From Paraburkholderia nodosa (GTDB taxonomy: Bacteria > Pseudomonadota > Gammaproteobacteria > Burkholderiales > Burkholderiaceae), in contig NZ_MCNV01000002.1 of the NCBI RefSeq assembly GCF_001718195.1, forward strand, positions 186,001 to 250,000: a stretch of 64,000 bases of DNA. The letters run 5' to 3'. The notes under the pieces were generated by a model that saw only the letters and a list, made by a program, of their open reading frames with translations, was not told the origin of the DNA and did not search any database. Shown one piece after another: positions 49,009 to 58,315 of the stretch. The first letter of the stretch is position 1. The number at the start of each line of letters is the position of its first letter. Made by a program: the position numbers and the translations under genes.

Positions 49009-50338
49009 CTAGGGAAGCTGAAGGACGACATGAGCGGCCAGGGCCGCGCAGGTAGTGATGGTTGCAAGCCAGCACAAGGCGCGCGTGAACCAGTGCGCTT
49101 TCATCTCGCCCACCGCTTCACGCCGGGCACTCAGGAGCACGAGCAGGATCAACACCGGCGACACTGTCATCCCGTTGGTCAGCGCACTCCAGTAGCAGGC
49201 CCGGAGCGGATCGACGCCGAATGCGCCAAACAGCAGTGCGACGATAGTGCTCACCGCCATAAGCAACACCAGGATTGCAGCTATCCGGCGATCCCGCTGC
49301 GTGCCCCGCTGCCAGCCGAACGAACTGGCGGCGGCGTGCGCGGCCGAGCCGGCCAGCGGCGGGAGTGCGAGCAGCGCTGTGCCAAGCAGCGCGAGGCCGA
49401 GCAGCGGCTGCGCGTAGGCACCCGCGACCGGCGCGATCGCTTGCGCGGCCTCGCGAGTCGAGCCAGAGGGAGTGAGCGATGCATGGGTCGCGTGTAATGT
49501 CGCGGCCGCGGCGCAAAGGATGAGTGCTCCGCATACGTTGGACATCGAGGTGCGCACCAGTATGTCGCTTCGTATTTTCTTTAGCTGCTGCCGGACGTCT
49601 TTCTGCTGTACGCGGCTGCTGTCCTGAGTGCCGTCGTGCGAGCCCTCTTCGACTTCCTGCTCGGCTTGCGAGAACAGCAGATACGGGCTGACCGTGGTAC
49701 CGAGCACCGCGAGCAGCATCCCCAGATAGTCTTCCGACCAGCTGATGTGCGGCACGAAAGCGCGCCACGCCAAAGTGCGCCACGGCACGTCCGCCACCAG
49801 CATGACGCCTGCATAACAGAACAGCGACAAAGCTAGCCACTTGAGGTAGTTTGCATAGCGCGCATAAGGCACCCACCACTGCAGCGCGAGCGACATGCCG
49901 GCAAAGAAAACCGTGAAGAGCGGGACCGATCCCCTGAATATCAACTGCGCGGCTTCGCCCATCGCCAGCATGTCGGCGGCCATGTTCACGGTATTGGCTC
50001 CGAGAAAACGGGCGACCGCCAGCAGAAACAACCAGCGGGAATAGTGTTCCCGCATGTTCTCGGTCAGGCCCTTGCCCCGTGACGGCCGCGACGCGCGCAG
50101 ACACCATCTGCAGTGCCACCATCGACGGCCAGGAAAGCACGCAGACCCACAGGAGATCGAAGCCATACTGCGCGCCTGCCAGCGAATACGTCAGGATGCC
50201 GCCGGGATCGTTGTCGGTTGCGATCGTACCCAGGCCCGGTCCGATGTCCGCCGCCCAGCCGTGCGCCGGATTTTCCCTGCTTCGATTGTTTCGGTTCACG
50301 AGAAAGCGTCGCGACCGGTCGCGCTCGCCGGCTTTCAT
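49009..50338 (-). pseudogene. Nramp-family divalent metal transporter, frameshifted
   Basis: Two frames join into one Nramp (MntH-like) transporter. The first starts at ATG 50338 (AGGAAGGT upstream) and carries the DPGG metal-binding motif in IATDNDPGGILTYSLAGAQYG; the second carries NTVNMAADMLAMGEAAQLI and the remaining helices to the stop at 49009. The break is at a run of four C (50075-50078); one base less restores the frame. About 11 transmembrane helices would be present. Whether it is a pseudogene or a sequencing error cannot be told from here. Related proteins import Mn or other divalent metals. Confidence 0.78.
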
Positions 50339-50619
50339 ACCTTCCTGACTAGAGTGAAGTGACTCGTGCGGGACGCACGCGCCTGCTCGCGCAGGCGGCA
50401 TTCCCGCGTTCGTGGCGGACCTGCATGACGCGGCACCGCGTTTGCTGTATCGCCATGGCACGCAAGCAATTTTTTCCGTCGGTGGTATATCGAGGCCTTC
50501 AGAACCGAGGAGTCAATCGCAATGGCAAGAGCGCCGAAGACACCAGGCAGCCGCGTCGCCGCCGGCAATGCCAGCATCGCGGTTGGCGCCCGCACCGCGC
50601 GCACGAATCCGGGGCTGTG

Positions 50620-51696
50620 ATGGAGAGCGCGACTCCACGGCAGGTCCGTACGTTGTCTGGCGACGGCGGGTGCGGCCCGTTCGACTTTGCGGCACTGCTC
50701 GAAGGCTGCACGCTGCCACTCGACGCGCAGTCGCTCGCGGGCGCCGCACGCCAGCTCGTCGCCGTGGGCCCCGCGCTGCCGCTGCCGGGAGGCGGGCGCA
50801 CGCTCGCGCGCTGGCAATTTCTCGCCGGGCTCGCCGGACAGGATCTCTCGCTCCTCAAGATCTACGAGGCGCATGCCGACGCACTCGCCATTCAGTCGGA
50901 GCTTGAAATGCCGTGCCTGCCGCATGTAGCGGTGCCCCGCAGATTGGAACCAGAAATATGGGGTGTATGGGCAGCCCGTTCTCCGCGCAACGAGCTGCGT
51001 TACGCCTCAAGCCGCAGCGGGCAGATCCTGCTTTCAGGCGTCAAGCCGTGGTGTTCAGGTGCGGCATTCGTCACGCACGCGCTGGTGACCTGCATCGATA
51101 GCGACGATCGCGATTGGCTCGCCGCACTGCCCATGGACCAACCAGGCGTGACGGTCACGGCACGTGGCTGGGAAGCCGTCGGCATGGCGGCGACGCAAAG
51201 CGTCGAAATCGATGTGCTCAACGCACACGCCACGCTCGTGGGTCCAGTGGACGGCTACTTGCGGCGTCCTGGCTTCTGGCACGGCGGCGCGGGCATCGCC
51301 GCGTGCTGGTACGGCGCGGCCGCGGCGCTGGCCGTCCGCCTGCGCGACGCGGCGAGACGCCGCGATGATCCGCACCTGAATGCGCATCTCGGAGCGGCCG
51401 ACGCCGCGTTGAGCGCTGCGCGCGCCTTGCTGCGCGACGCCGCACATAAGATCGACTCCGCGCCACACGCCGACGCCATGGCGCTTGCGCTGCGTGCTCG
51501 CGCCGCTGCGGAAAGCGCCGTCGAGGCCACACTGCATGCCTGTGCGCGCGGCCTGGGCGCCGGCCCGCTGTGCCGCGACCGCTGGTTCGCTCGCATGGCA
51601 GCGGATCTGCCCGTGTTCGTCCGTCAGAGCCACGCGGAGCACGATCTCGCTGCGCTCGCGAAGCGAGCCGCGGCGGACGAAGACTGGACACTCTGA
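50620..51696 (+). CDS. Acyl-CoA dehydrogenase-like protein
   Basis: A 358-residue protein with the acyl-CoA dehydrogenase fold: a helical N-terminus, the middle domain with LRYASSRSGQILLSGVKPWC and a helical C-terminus (AALAVRLRDAARRRDDPHLN, then SAVEATLHACARGLG). The catalytic base is not obvious. ATG at 50620 is the best start; upstream open frame has no coding look. Such proteins occur in Burkholderia-type clusters with a NodS-like methyltransferase, PIG-L deacetylase and glycosyltransferase; here only the methyltransferase stub follows (51712), so the cluster is broken. Confidence 0.75.
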   Translation: MESATPRQVRTLSGDGGCGPFDFAALLEGCTLPLDAQSLAGAARQLVAVGPALPLPGGGRTLARWQFLAGLAGQDLSLLKIYEAHADALAIQSELEMPCLPHVAVPRRLEPEIWGVWAARSPRNELRYASSRSGQILLSGVKPWCSGAAFVTHALVTCIDSDDRDWLAALPMDQPGVTVTARGWEAVGMAATQSVEIDVLNAHATLVGPVDGYLRRPGFWHGGAGIAACWYGAAAALAVRLRDAARRRDDPHLNAHLGAADAALSAARALLRDAAHKIDSAPHADAMALALRARAAAESAVEATLHACARGLGAGPLCRDRWFARMAADLPVFVRQSHAEHDLAALAKRAAADEDWTL

Positions 51697-51711
51697 GCCT
51701 GCCTTGGCAAC

Positions 51712-51816
51712 ATGGAACGCCCTCTTTCGCACGCCGACCACTTCGATGCCCAGTTCGCCCATGATGCCGACCCGTGGCATCACCGCACGAGCCGGCACGA
51801 GGCGCGCAAACGCTGA
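51712..51816 (+). pseudogene. N-terminal stub of a NodS-like methyltransferase
   Basis: The 34 codons read HADHFDAQFAHDADPWHHRT and then HEARKR before a stop, matching only the start of SAM-dependent methyltransferases with the YFDxLFAxxPDPWxxRxxxYEARKR signature. The SAM-binding core is gone. The stop is followed after 13 bases by the PPOX gene, so a deletion has fused unrelated DNA here. Confidence 0.65.
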
Positions 51817-51829
51817 AGGGGTCGCGCCG

Positions 51830-52405
51830 ATGAACCTCGAACAAATCTACAACCGCATCTGGGATTGCCTCGCTGCCGCTGTACGTGAAGATAAACATCC
51901 CTTCAAGGTCATGCAGGCAGCAACCGTTAGCCTCGATGGTGCACCGAACGTCCGCACCGTGCTGCTTCGGAGTGCCATTGAACCGCAGAACGTGCTTACT
52001 TTTCATACCGACCTGCGCTCGCCGAAGATTGCCGAACTCAGACGGGAGCCGCGAATCGCGCTCGTCGGCGTCGACCCTGTTCACAACCTGCAGGTCCGCG
52101 TGTCCGGCGAAACCCGAATACTTTGCGACGGGCAGGCCCGGCTCGATGCGTGGAGGTCCAGTCCCGACCATGACCTGGTCGTCTACCGGACGCGCTTGCC
52201 GCCCGGGACTCCCATGATCCACGCTGATGATGCGCTCGATGAGACGCACGTTCCTGGACCGGGCGAAGGTTTGCGGCATTTCGGCGTCGTTGAGGTGCGC
52301 CCCACACGCCTGGACTGGCTGGACCTCTCGGCAGCGGACCTTCACCGACGCGCGCTGTATGTCCGTCGAGGCGATACCTGGGTCGATAGCTGGGTCGCCC
52401 CCTGA
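51830..52405 (+). CDS. Pyridoxamine 5'-phosphate oxidase-fold protein
   Basis: A 191-residue split-barrel flavoprotein. The signature DGAPNVRTVLLRS and TFHTDLRSPKIAELRREPR matches the PNPOx-like family, with Arg/Ser/Lys residues for FMN phosphate. The C-terminus has RPTRLDWLDLS and WVDSWVAP. It starts at ATG 51830. True PdxH is a little longer and ends in RLxP; so this may be a general FMN reductase or heme-utilisation type enzyme. Cytoplasmic. It is followed by the PBP gene on the same strand at 140 bases. Confidence 0.82.
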   Translation: MNLEQIYNRIWDCLAAAVREDKHPFKVMQAATVSLDGAPNVRTVLLRSAIEPQNVLTFHTDLRSPKIAELRREPRIALVGVDPVHNLQVRVSGETRILCDGQARLDAWRSSPDHDLVVYRTRLPPGTPMIHADDALDETHVPGPGEGLRHFGVVEVRPTRLDWLDLSAADLHRRALYVRRGDTWVDSWVAP

Positions 52406-52544
52406 ACGCGCCTCCCCTGAACGCGCGATACCGCCGACCTCGTGCCGCAGAATCGAAACAAGTGTAATCGTCTGTTAGCAGTACACCTGCAGAGCCATTT
52501 TTCTGCCGGAATACCGCCTGGGCTTTGGTACGATCCGGCGTTTC

Positions 52545-54776
52545 GTGTATGGCTCAACCACCGTGACTCACCCCTATGTGTCGCTCTTTCGTGAACGCTG
52601 CGCACGCTGGGCGAAATCCGGTCGGGCAGCTGCTGCCGGCGCCGGTGCAATGACCGCGCGCCTTATCGCTGCGACGTGGCACAGCATGCGCCATCCGACA
52701 CGTCGCGGCATTGCACTGACAATTGCCGCTGTGCCTGCGCTGTCGCTCGCGTATACGCTGGCCCTTGTTCCATTCACACCCCGCCTCGGTGACATCCGCA
52801 AGGCACGCGTCGACCGTCCCGCGCTAATCCTCTCCGCCGACGGCACCGTGCTCGCGGAATTCAAGCCGGTCAATCGCGAGTGGGTCACGCTAAGCCAGAT
52901 CTCACCGCATGTGGTGGATGCCCTGATCGCGACCGAGGACCGCCGCTTCTATCAGCATCACGGTATTGACCTGAGGCGCATTCCGTCGGCGGCATTGCGC
53001 ACGTTTGCCGGGGCCCGGCAGGGTGGCTCCACCATCACGCAGCAACTGGCACGCAACCTGTATCCCGACGAAATCGGCCGCGCACCGACGTTGAGCCGCA
53101 AACTCAAGGAAGCGATCACGGCGCTCAAGATCGAATCTGTCTATAGCAAGGACCAGATCCTCGAGACGTACCTCAACACCGTGCCGTTCCTCTACAACGC
53201 CTACGGCGTCGAGATGGCCGCGCGCACCTACTTCGGAAAGCGCGCAGCAGACCTCGATGTCCTCGAGAGTGCAACGCTCGTTGGCATGCTGAAGGCGAAT
53301 AGCACGTACAACCCCGTGCTCAATCCTGAGCGCGCACTGGAACGCCGCAATACGGTACTTGCGCAGATGTTGAAATACGGCAAGCTCAGTCCTCCTGAGT
53401 ATGCCCGGCTGAACCGGCAACCGCTCAATGTCGATTTCGAACCGCAGGCCGAGCCCATTGGCACTGCACCGCATTTCGCAGTACAGCTGCGCAGGTGGTT
53501 GACCGCGTGGGCTGATCGCAACGGCTATAACATCTATTCGGACGGGCTCGTGGTGCACACCACAATCGACTCCCGACTTCAGGCAATGGCGACACAGGCC
53601 GTTGCCTGGCAGGCCGGCCAGCTGCAGTGGATCGCGAGCGGCACATGGAACGAGCGCACAGGCTGCTGGCCGGGGAACGAACTGTTCCAGTCCTTCATCA
53701 GACAGACAGCGGAGTACCGGACCGCACGGGACACCGGCCTTTCCGACCAGGCCGCAATCAGGAAACTTGCGCAGGATGCGGCGTTTGTGGATGCGCTCTG
53801 CCACAGCAAAACCCAGATTCAGGCCGGATTCGTCGCCATCGATCCACGCAATGGAGACATCAAGGCATGGGTCGGCAGCCGGGACTATCGCGACGAGCCG
53901 TTCGATCACGTGCAGCAGGCGCGCCGGCAACCCGGCTCCACCTTCAAGGCTTTTGTGTACGGTGCGGCATTTGCCGATGGTGCACAACCGGGTGACACGA
54001 TCGTCGACCGCAACGTTGCCATTGCATTGAAGGGCAATGCGGTATGGCGGCCGACTGACCCCGAGCCCCCTACCGGCCGCCCGATGACACTGCGCAATGC
54101 GCTTGCCTTCTCACGCAATCGCGTGACTGCACAGCTCATGCAGCGGGAGGGACCGACAAAGGTTGCGGCGCTCGCGCGTGAAATGGGCGTGCGCGAAAGT
54201 CCCCTTGATGCCGTGCCCTCGCTTGCCCTGGGCACGAGCCCGGTCACGCTCAAGGAGATGGTCTCGGCGTATTGCACGATCGCGAACCGGGGAGCCTATG
54301 TCGAACCGCGCATGGTGACACGTATCGAGGATCGCAACGGCAACATGCTCGCCGAATTCCCTGCTGCACGACCGGAGCAGGCGCTGCCGGCCGCTGCTGC
54401 GCTCAAGCTGGTCGATGCGATGCGTGACGTCGTCAACCGCGGCACTGGCTCCGACATCAGGACGCGTTTCGGCATTCACGCCGACGTGGCCGGCAAAACC
54501 GGAACGACGCAGGACAACACGGATAGCTGGTTCATCCTGATCCATCCGCAACTGGTCGCCGGCGCGTGGGTGGGCTTCGACGACGCACGCGTGACATTGC
54601 GCAACGACTACTGGGGCGAAGGTGCGCATGGCGCATTGCCGATGGTGGGGGCTTTCTATGACATGGCACTGCGCGCGCGTGTCGTTGACGCGCACGCACA
54701 GCTTGCGCCTCTGAGCAATCCGTCGCACGCAGGTCATGCGCGCCCGCGCCATCATTTCCTCTTCTGGCGATTCTGA
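52545..54776 (+). CDS. Class A penicillin-binding protein (PBP1-like)
   Basis: A 743-residue bifunctional peptidoglycan synthase. One N-terminal membrane anchor (about 62-80). Glycosyltransferase domain: EDRRFYQHHGID with the catalytic Glu near residue 131 and GGSTITQQLARNL. Transpeptidase domain: nucleophile Ser465 in GSTFK, SRN near 523 and KTGTT near 651. The start is unsure: GTG 52545, GTG 52563 and ATG 52650 are in frame; all precede the anchor. The C-terminus is basic and short. It polymerises and crosslinks glycan strands in the periplasm. A standalone gene, so an accessory PBP1 is likely. Confidence 0.92.
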   Translation: MYGSTTVTHPYVSLFRERCARWAKSGRAAAAGAGAMTARLIAATWHSMRHPTRRGIALTIAAVPALSLAYTLALVPFTPRLGDIRKARVDRPALILSADGTVLAEFKPVNREWVTLSQISPHVVDALIATEDRRFYQHHGIDLRRIPSAALRTFAGARQGGSTITQQLARNLYPDEIGRAPTLSRKLKEAITALKIESVYSKDQILETYLNTVPFLYNAYGVEMAARTYFGKRAADLDVLESATLVGMLKANSTYNPVLNPERALERRNTVLAQMLKYGKLSPPEYARLNRQPLNVDFEPQAEPIGTAPHFAVQLRRWLTAWADRNGYNIYSDGLVVHTTIDSRLQAMATQAVAWQAGQLQWIASGTWNERTGCWPGNELFQSFIRQTAEYRTARDTGLSDQAAIRKLAQDAAFVDALCHSKTQIQAGFVAIDPRNGDIKAWVGSRDYRDEPFDHVQQARRQPGSTFKAFVYGAAFADGAQPGDTIVDRNVAIALKGNAVWRPTDPEPPTGRPMTLRNALAFSRNRVTAQLMQREGPTKVAALAREMGVRESPLDAVPSLALGTSPVTLKEMVSAYCTIANRGAYVEPRMVTRIEDRNGNMLAEFPAARPEQALPAAAALKLVDAMRDVVNRGTGSDIRTRFGIHADVAGKTGTTQDNTDSWFILIHPQLVAGAWVGFDDARVTLRNDYWGEGAHGALPMVGAFYDMALRARVVDAHAQLAPLSNPSHAGHARPRHHFLFWRF

Positions 54777-54933
54777 TGCTCGCGAGCTATTTGGTCGATT
54801 GCGGACTGGCCAAGGCGTCGCCGTTGCGCCAGAACGAATAGATTGGCACTCACGTCGCCACGATGATCAAAGGCCCGACAGGCATGGATCGACACGCACC
54901 CCATGAGACCAACTCACGCCATGCCGGTCGCTG

Positions 54934-55467
54934 TTACTGCGCGCTCGCGCGCCTGGCACTCTTCGACGCGGCATTGGCGACCACGTTAAAGTTGCTTCGC
55001 GCGACTTCGACCGCCTGCTGCCCCGTATTCCCGAGCGTCTGGTAGAGCGTATTGGCCGCGGTAATCGCGGAGTTGAACGCAGCCACAGCCGCCTCTGAGC
55101 CCGCAGGCGCGTTTCTGGTCGCTTCCTCGACGAATGTCTGCGCCCGGCGCATACGTGCTTCGCCTTCCGCCCGTGCGACGCTGAGAAGTTCAGCGTGCGT
55201 CGACGACACGATCCCCAAAAGCTCGCGAGTGTAGGACTGAACCTTCTCAGCCATTGGCGCTCCGAGCGTGCCATGGAGCGCGATCCAGTCCTGTGGCTTT
55301 TCCACCGTGGTCTGCGACAACTCCGACGCCTCCTTGAGTGTCGCTCGTATGTATTGTGCGTTGAGTTCAGTGAGTTTGCCGATCCCATCGACCATCGTGC
55401 TGATCAGACCATAAACGGCGTCGAGATTGCCACGTTGAGCGCCTGCGACCAGTTCCTGGGTGTGCAT
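54934..55467 (-). CDS. Phasin-family protein
   Basis: A 177-residue phasin: HTQELVAGAQRGNLDAVYGL, KLTELNAQYIRATLKEASEL and a long amphipathic helical region, ending in a basic Ala-rich tail. The ATG at 55467 is preceded by AAGGAGACTATTGATC; TTG 55473 is an alternative. Phasins coat polyhydroxyalkanoate granules and regulate their number and size. This supports a PHB-storing betaproteobacterium. The small gene upstream (55597-55794) is on the same strand. Confidence 0.9.
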   Translation of the reverse strand: MHTQELVAGAQRGNLDAVYGLISTMVDGIGKLTELNAQYIRATLKEASELSQTTVEKPQDWIALHGTLGAPMAEKVQSYTRELLGIVSSTHAELLSVARAEGEARMRRAQTFVEEATRNAPAGSEAAVAAFNSAITAANTLYQTLGNTGQQAVEVARSNFNVVANAASKSARRASAQ

Positions 55468-55596
55468 GATCAATAGTCTCCTTAATGGGCGGAAATGCTG
55501 CGACCCCGCGCGTCGCCAGCGCGGAATGAAAAAAAATGGGGTGTTGATCGACCGGTCATCCCGCGCCCGGTTCGAAGCCGGGCGACCGGGTGCCTG

Positions 55597-55794
55597 TCAA
55601 CGTTTTCGCGTCATGGCCTGAAGCAGGGATTCGCCTTCATCCGTCACGTGCGCGAAGCGTGCACCGGTTGCGAGGCTCTCGAGTGCTACGAGTTGTTGCT
55701 CGAGCAGCGTATCGAGTTCCTCGCGGCCCATGTCGATCTGGTCGGGCGATGACTTGACCAGCATGAGCGTCGCAAATTCGTGAGGGCTCAGCAC
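55597..55794 (-). CDS. Small hypothetical protein
   Basis: A 65-residue protein starting with GTG at 55794 (GGAGACACAA upstream). MLSPHEFATLMLVKSSPDQI is followed by an acidic helix and ends in QAMTRKR. It is of a type often seen in Burkholderia-group genomes, without known function. It is on the same strand as the phasin, 129 bases upstream; between them a GCCCGG/CCGGGC hairpin (55565-55583) may attenuate read-through. Confidence 0.65.
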   Translation of the reverse strand: MLSPHEFATLMLVKSSPDQIDMGREELDTLLEQQLVALESLATGARFAHVTDEGESLLQAMTRKR

Positions 55795-56164
55795 TTGTGT
55801 CTCCTGGAATCCCGGACCGGCGGGTCTTTACCGCCGCATGTGTTGCCAGCCTGACCGACTTCAGATCGCGACCGCCTCCTTCGAGTCGCGTCTACCTGGC
55901 GAAGAAAAGCTTAAAGATGGCTTGTACGAGCATATTCAGGGCCGACCCGAAAGTACACGATGTATGGGTGTTCGTATGTGCATCTTTATGGACAGGCTTC
56001 CGAGGCGGGAGCGAGAGCGCCCCTCCGCTGCGGTCGGCGCCCTTCTCTTCAAAAGGAACATGCGTCGCATGCAAGGCGAAGTCACCTCCAACTCGCTGGG
56101 ACGACTGGCGGCATGACATTTGCGCAGGCGCTTTTCATCACGCGACAAGCTACCGGAGCGAGCC
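55795..56164. other. Intergenic region
   Basis: About 370 bases between divergent genes, without a supported gene. Overlapping open frames on both strands share no ribosome binding site. Promoters of the flanking small genes must lie here. Confidence 0.4.
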
Positions 56165-56392
56165 ATGCAATTCATGTTTCAGTCTTGCCTGATCAGCACG
56201 AGCGCAAGCATCGATGACGGGAGAATTGTGGCGAACGCGAGAATCTTCGTCCCGGCGTCAGACGGCTCATTCGAAGATGACGTCCATGACATCTGTCTGG
56301 ACGACAACTTCATCGACGAGAACGAAGCGCTGAGCTATGCGCGCGAACGCGCAATGGGCTGGGTCGAAGAGCATTGCGTCAGTGAGATCTAG
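56165..56392 (+). CDS. Small hypothetical protein
   Basis: A 75-residue acidic protein starting MQFMFQSCLISTSASIDDGR with GGAG seven bases upstream. A beta-hairpin-like N-terminal half is followed by FIDENEALSYARERAMGWVE, a helix. No signal peptide. It lies alone; I know no function. Confidence 0.65.
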   Translation: MQFMFQSCLISTSASIDDGRIVANARIFVPASDGSFEDDVHDICLDDNFIDENEALSYARERAMGWVEEHCVSEI

Positions 56393-56819
56393 CGCCGCGG
56401 CTCAATCTTGCTGCCCGATGGCGTGACCCCACAACACGCAACCTTCGTATTCTTCTGCTGCATTGGCGGGTCACCCGTATGCCGCAGTACCGCCTGGAAG
56501 TTTAGCCACTTTTGGCCCCGGCAAGTCTGGCAATCTTATGCCTCGATGCCCATGTCATTCGTGCACAAGCTGCAGCTGTCCCACCTGGCGCGGCGCGTCG
56601 CCTTACCGATCGCACGCGCAAACAACCGTCAACCAACTCTCGCTACGACCTGCATTTGCCAGTCACGCCGTCGCGCCTCAGCGGCTAAGGCGATCCATAA
56701 GTCGTGGATTCCGGACAGGCATGCATGCAAGGACCGGACCTATCATGTCTGTCTGCGCTGCGTCCACGGGATGGTCCATTTGATTGGCAGTTCCGCGCGC
56801 GTGGCTCATCAAGGGGACG
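56393..56819. other. Gene-free stretch upstream of phoU
   Basis: About 425 bases. A plus-strand frame is open across it but is cysteine- and arginine-rich with no start site and reads into phoU in another frame, so I judge it non-coding. The phoU promoter should lie here. Confidence 0.4.
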
Positions 56820-57527
56820 ATGATGCCGGAAAAACATCTATCCAGCGGTTTTGACGCTGACCTCACCCTGGCTTCGACGAGGCTCCTTGAGATGGGCGGC
56901 CTCGTAGAGTTGCAGATCGCTCGCGCCCTTTCGTTACTGCATGCGTTCGACCCCGACGTCGTCTACGCGGTGCTCGAGAGCGAGCAACGACTGAATCTGA
57001 TGGAGCTGGAAATCGATGAAGAGGTGAGTAACGTCATCGCTCGCAGACAGCCTGCAGCCCGCGATCTTCGACTTCTGCTGGCCATCTCGAAGTGCACCAC
57101 CAATCTTGAGCGCGCTGGCGATGAAGCACGGAAGGTGGCCAAGCGCATCCGTCGCATCCAGGCCAATAGCGAAGCTCCGGTCATCGGAATCGTCGAAATC
57201 AAAACCTCGGCAGAGATGGCCATGAGTCTCCTTCATGGAGCGCTGGATGCGTTCGCACGAATGGATAGTGCCGCAGCCGCGCATCTGGTGCGGGACGATG
57301 TGGCCATCGATAACGAGTTTCGGGCGTTTACGCGCGGACTGATTGCCGAAATGACGGCGGACCCGCGCGTCGTTTCGACTGGGCTCGATTACATGGTCAT
57401 CGCCAAAGCCATAGAGCGCATTGGGGACCATGCTAAAAACATCGCCGAATTCGTCGTCTATGTCGTCAAAGGTACCGACGTGCGGCATGTACCTGCGGCT
57501 CAACTCGAGCATGAGGCCAGCAGCTGA
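56820..57527 (+). CDS. phoU: PhoU-type phosphate regulatory protein
   Basis: A 235-residue PhoU with both three-helix repeats. Each has the metal-cluster signature: ERAGDEARKVAKRI in the first and ERIGDHAKNIAEFVV in the second (E(R)xxDxxxN type). MMPEKHLSSGFDADL is the normal N-terminus; AAGGGGACG precedes the ATG at 56820 (56823 is also possible). PhoU links the Pst transporter to PhoR and keeps the Pho regulon off in high phosphate. No pst or phoB/phoR gene is near, so this is probably a second, orphan copy. Confidence 0.9.
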   Translation: MMPEKHLSSGFDADLTLASTRLLEMGGLVELQIARALSLLHAFDPDVVYAVLESEQRLNLMELEIDEEVSNVIARRQPAARDLRLLLAISKCTTNLERAGDEARKVAKRIRRIQANSEAPVIGIVEIKTSAEMAMSLLHGALDAFARMDSAAAAHLVRDDVAIDNEFRAFTRGLIAEMTADPRVVSTGLDYMVIAKAIERIGDHAKNIAEFVVYVVKGTDVRHVPAAQLEHEASS

Positions 57528-57588
57528 GCGGCTGCCAGGCCTTCTTGAACCGTGGGCGACTTCACCACGGCGCATTTTTTCGGACACA

Positions 57589-58278
57589 ATGGACCCTCAA
57601 CGTTGCGCAACGCGGGCAAACATGGTCACAGACACATTTCTGCCTGATTCGATGGAACCGCAGGTACTTCTGGACGGCGCACCAGCGCAGGCAGACTACT
57701 TTCTGCTCTCGACGCTATGGGGCCCCGAGGGAACTCTTATCCCCGTATTTCAGGTACTCGGCTGGATGGAAATCCTGCGCCATCGCGGTGCCGATTTCGC
57801 ATCGCACGCCGCCGTGTGTCAGTACTGGCTCTACGAACACGTGCCAGACGTACCCGCATTGCTGCACGCGTGGAAATGGGAGCGGCTCGCCCGCAACACG
57901 GTCGCCCGAAGCGCCGTCGCCCTCGCCAGGCAACAGACGCTCGTCAGCCAGCTCCGGCGTCACCGCATTCAAGAGTCCACAGCTGTTGACACGCTCGATT
58001 CAATGCAGAAGGCTTTCGGGGTCTTCTGCGAAATCTGGGCGATGCACGCCAAAACCCTCGATGGTTTACTGGGGCACACTGACGAACGGGACCCGCCCTC
58101 GCAGCCCGGTGCCGTTCCTGTTCATGTGGCCGCTGAGTTCAACCCGGAATCGGCGCCCAGCGCCCGGCTGGAATATGGCGGCGGCCCGGAGACTAGCCCG
58201 GCGGGATGGATTTTCAATCCGTCATCGACTCCGAACCGTGACGATCGTTGCCCAGGGCATTGCGCGAGCGGCAGATAG
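57589..58278 (+). CDS. Hypothetical protein
   Basis: A protein of up to 229 residues; start ATG 57589 or 57622, neither with a good ribosome binding site. The conserved-looking middle reads ADYFLLSTLWGPEGTLIPVF, VLGWMEILRHRGADF and HAWKWERLARNTVARSAVAL. The tail is Pro-rich and may be disordered. No signal or membrane segment. It lies 61 bases after phoU on the same strand. No family recognised. Confidence 0.5.
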   Translation: MDPQRCATRANMVTDTFLPDSMEPQVLLDGAPAQADYFLLSTLWGPEGTLIPVFQVLGWMEILRHRGADFASHAAVCQYWLYEHVPDVPALLHAWKWERLARNTVARSAVALARQQTLVSQLRRHRIQESTAVDTLDSMQKAFGVFCEIWAMHAKTLDGLLGHTDERDPPSQPGAVPVHVAAEFNPESAPSARLEYGGGPETSPAGWIFNPSSTPNRDDRCPGHCASGR

Positions 58279-58315
58279 CAACATTTCGTCTGCACAAATG
58301 CAACAAAGAACAATA

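Noticed and set aside
54867..55388. Second minus-strand frame over the phasin gene
   Set aside because: Shifted shadow of the phasin; Arg/Ser-rich with no ribosome binding site.
56408..56854. Plus-strand frame of 148 codons before phoU
   Set aside because: Cys/Arg-rich, unlikely composition, overlaps the start of phoU in another frame.
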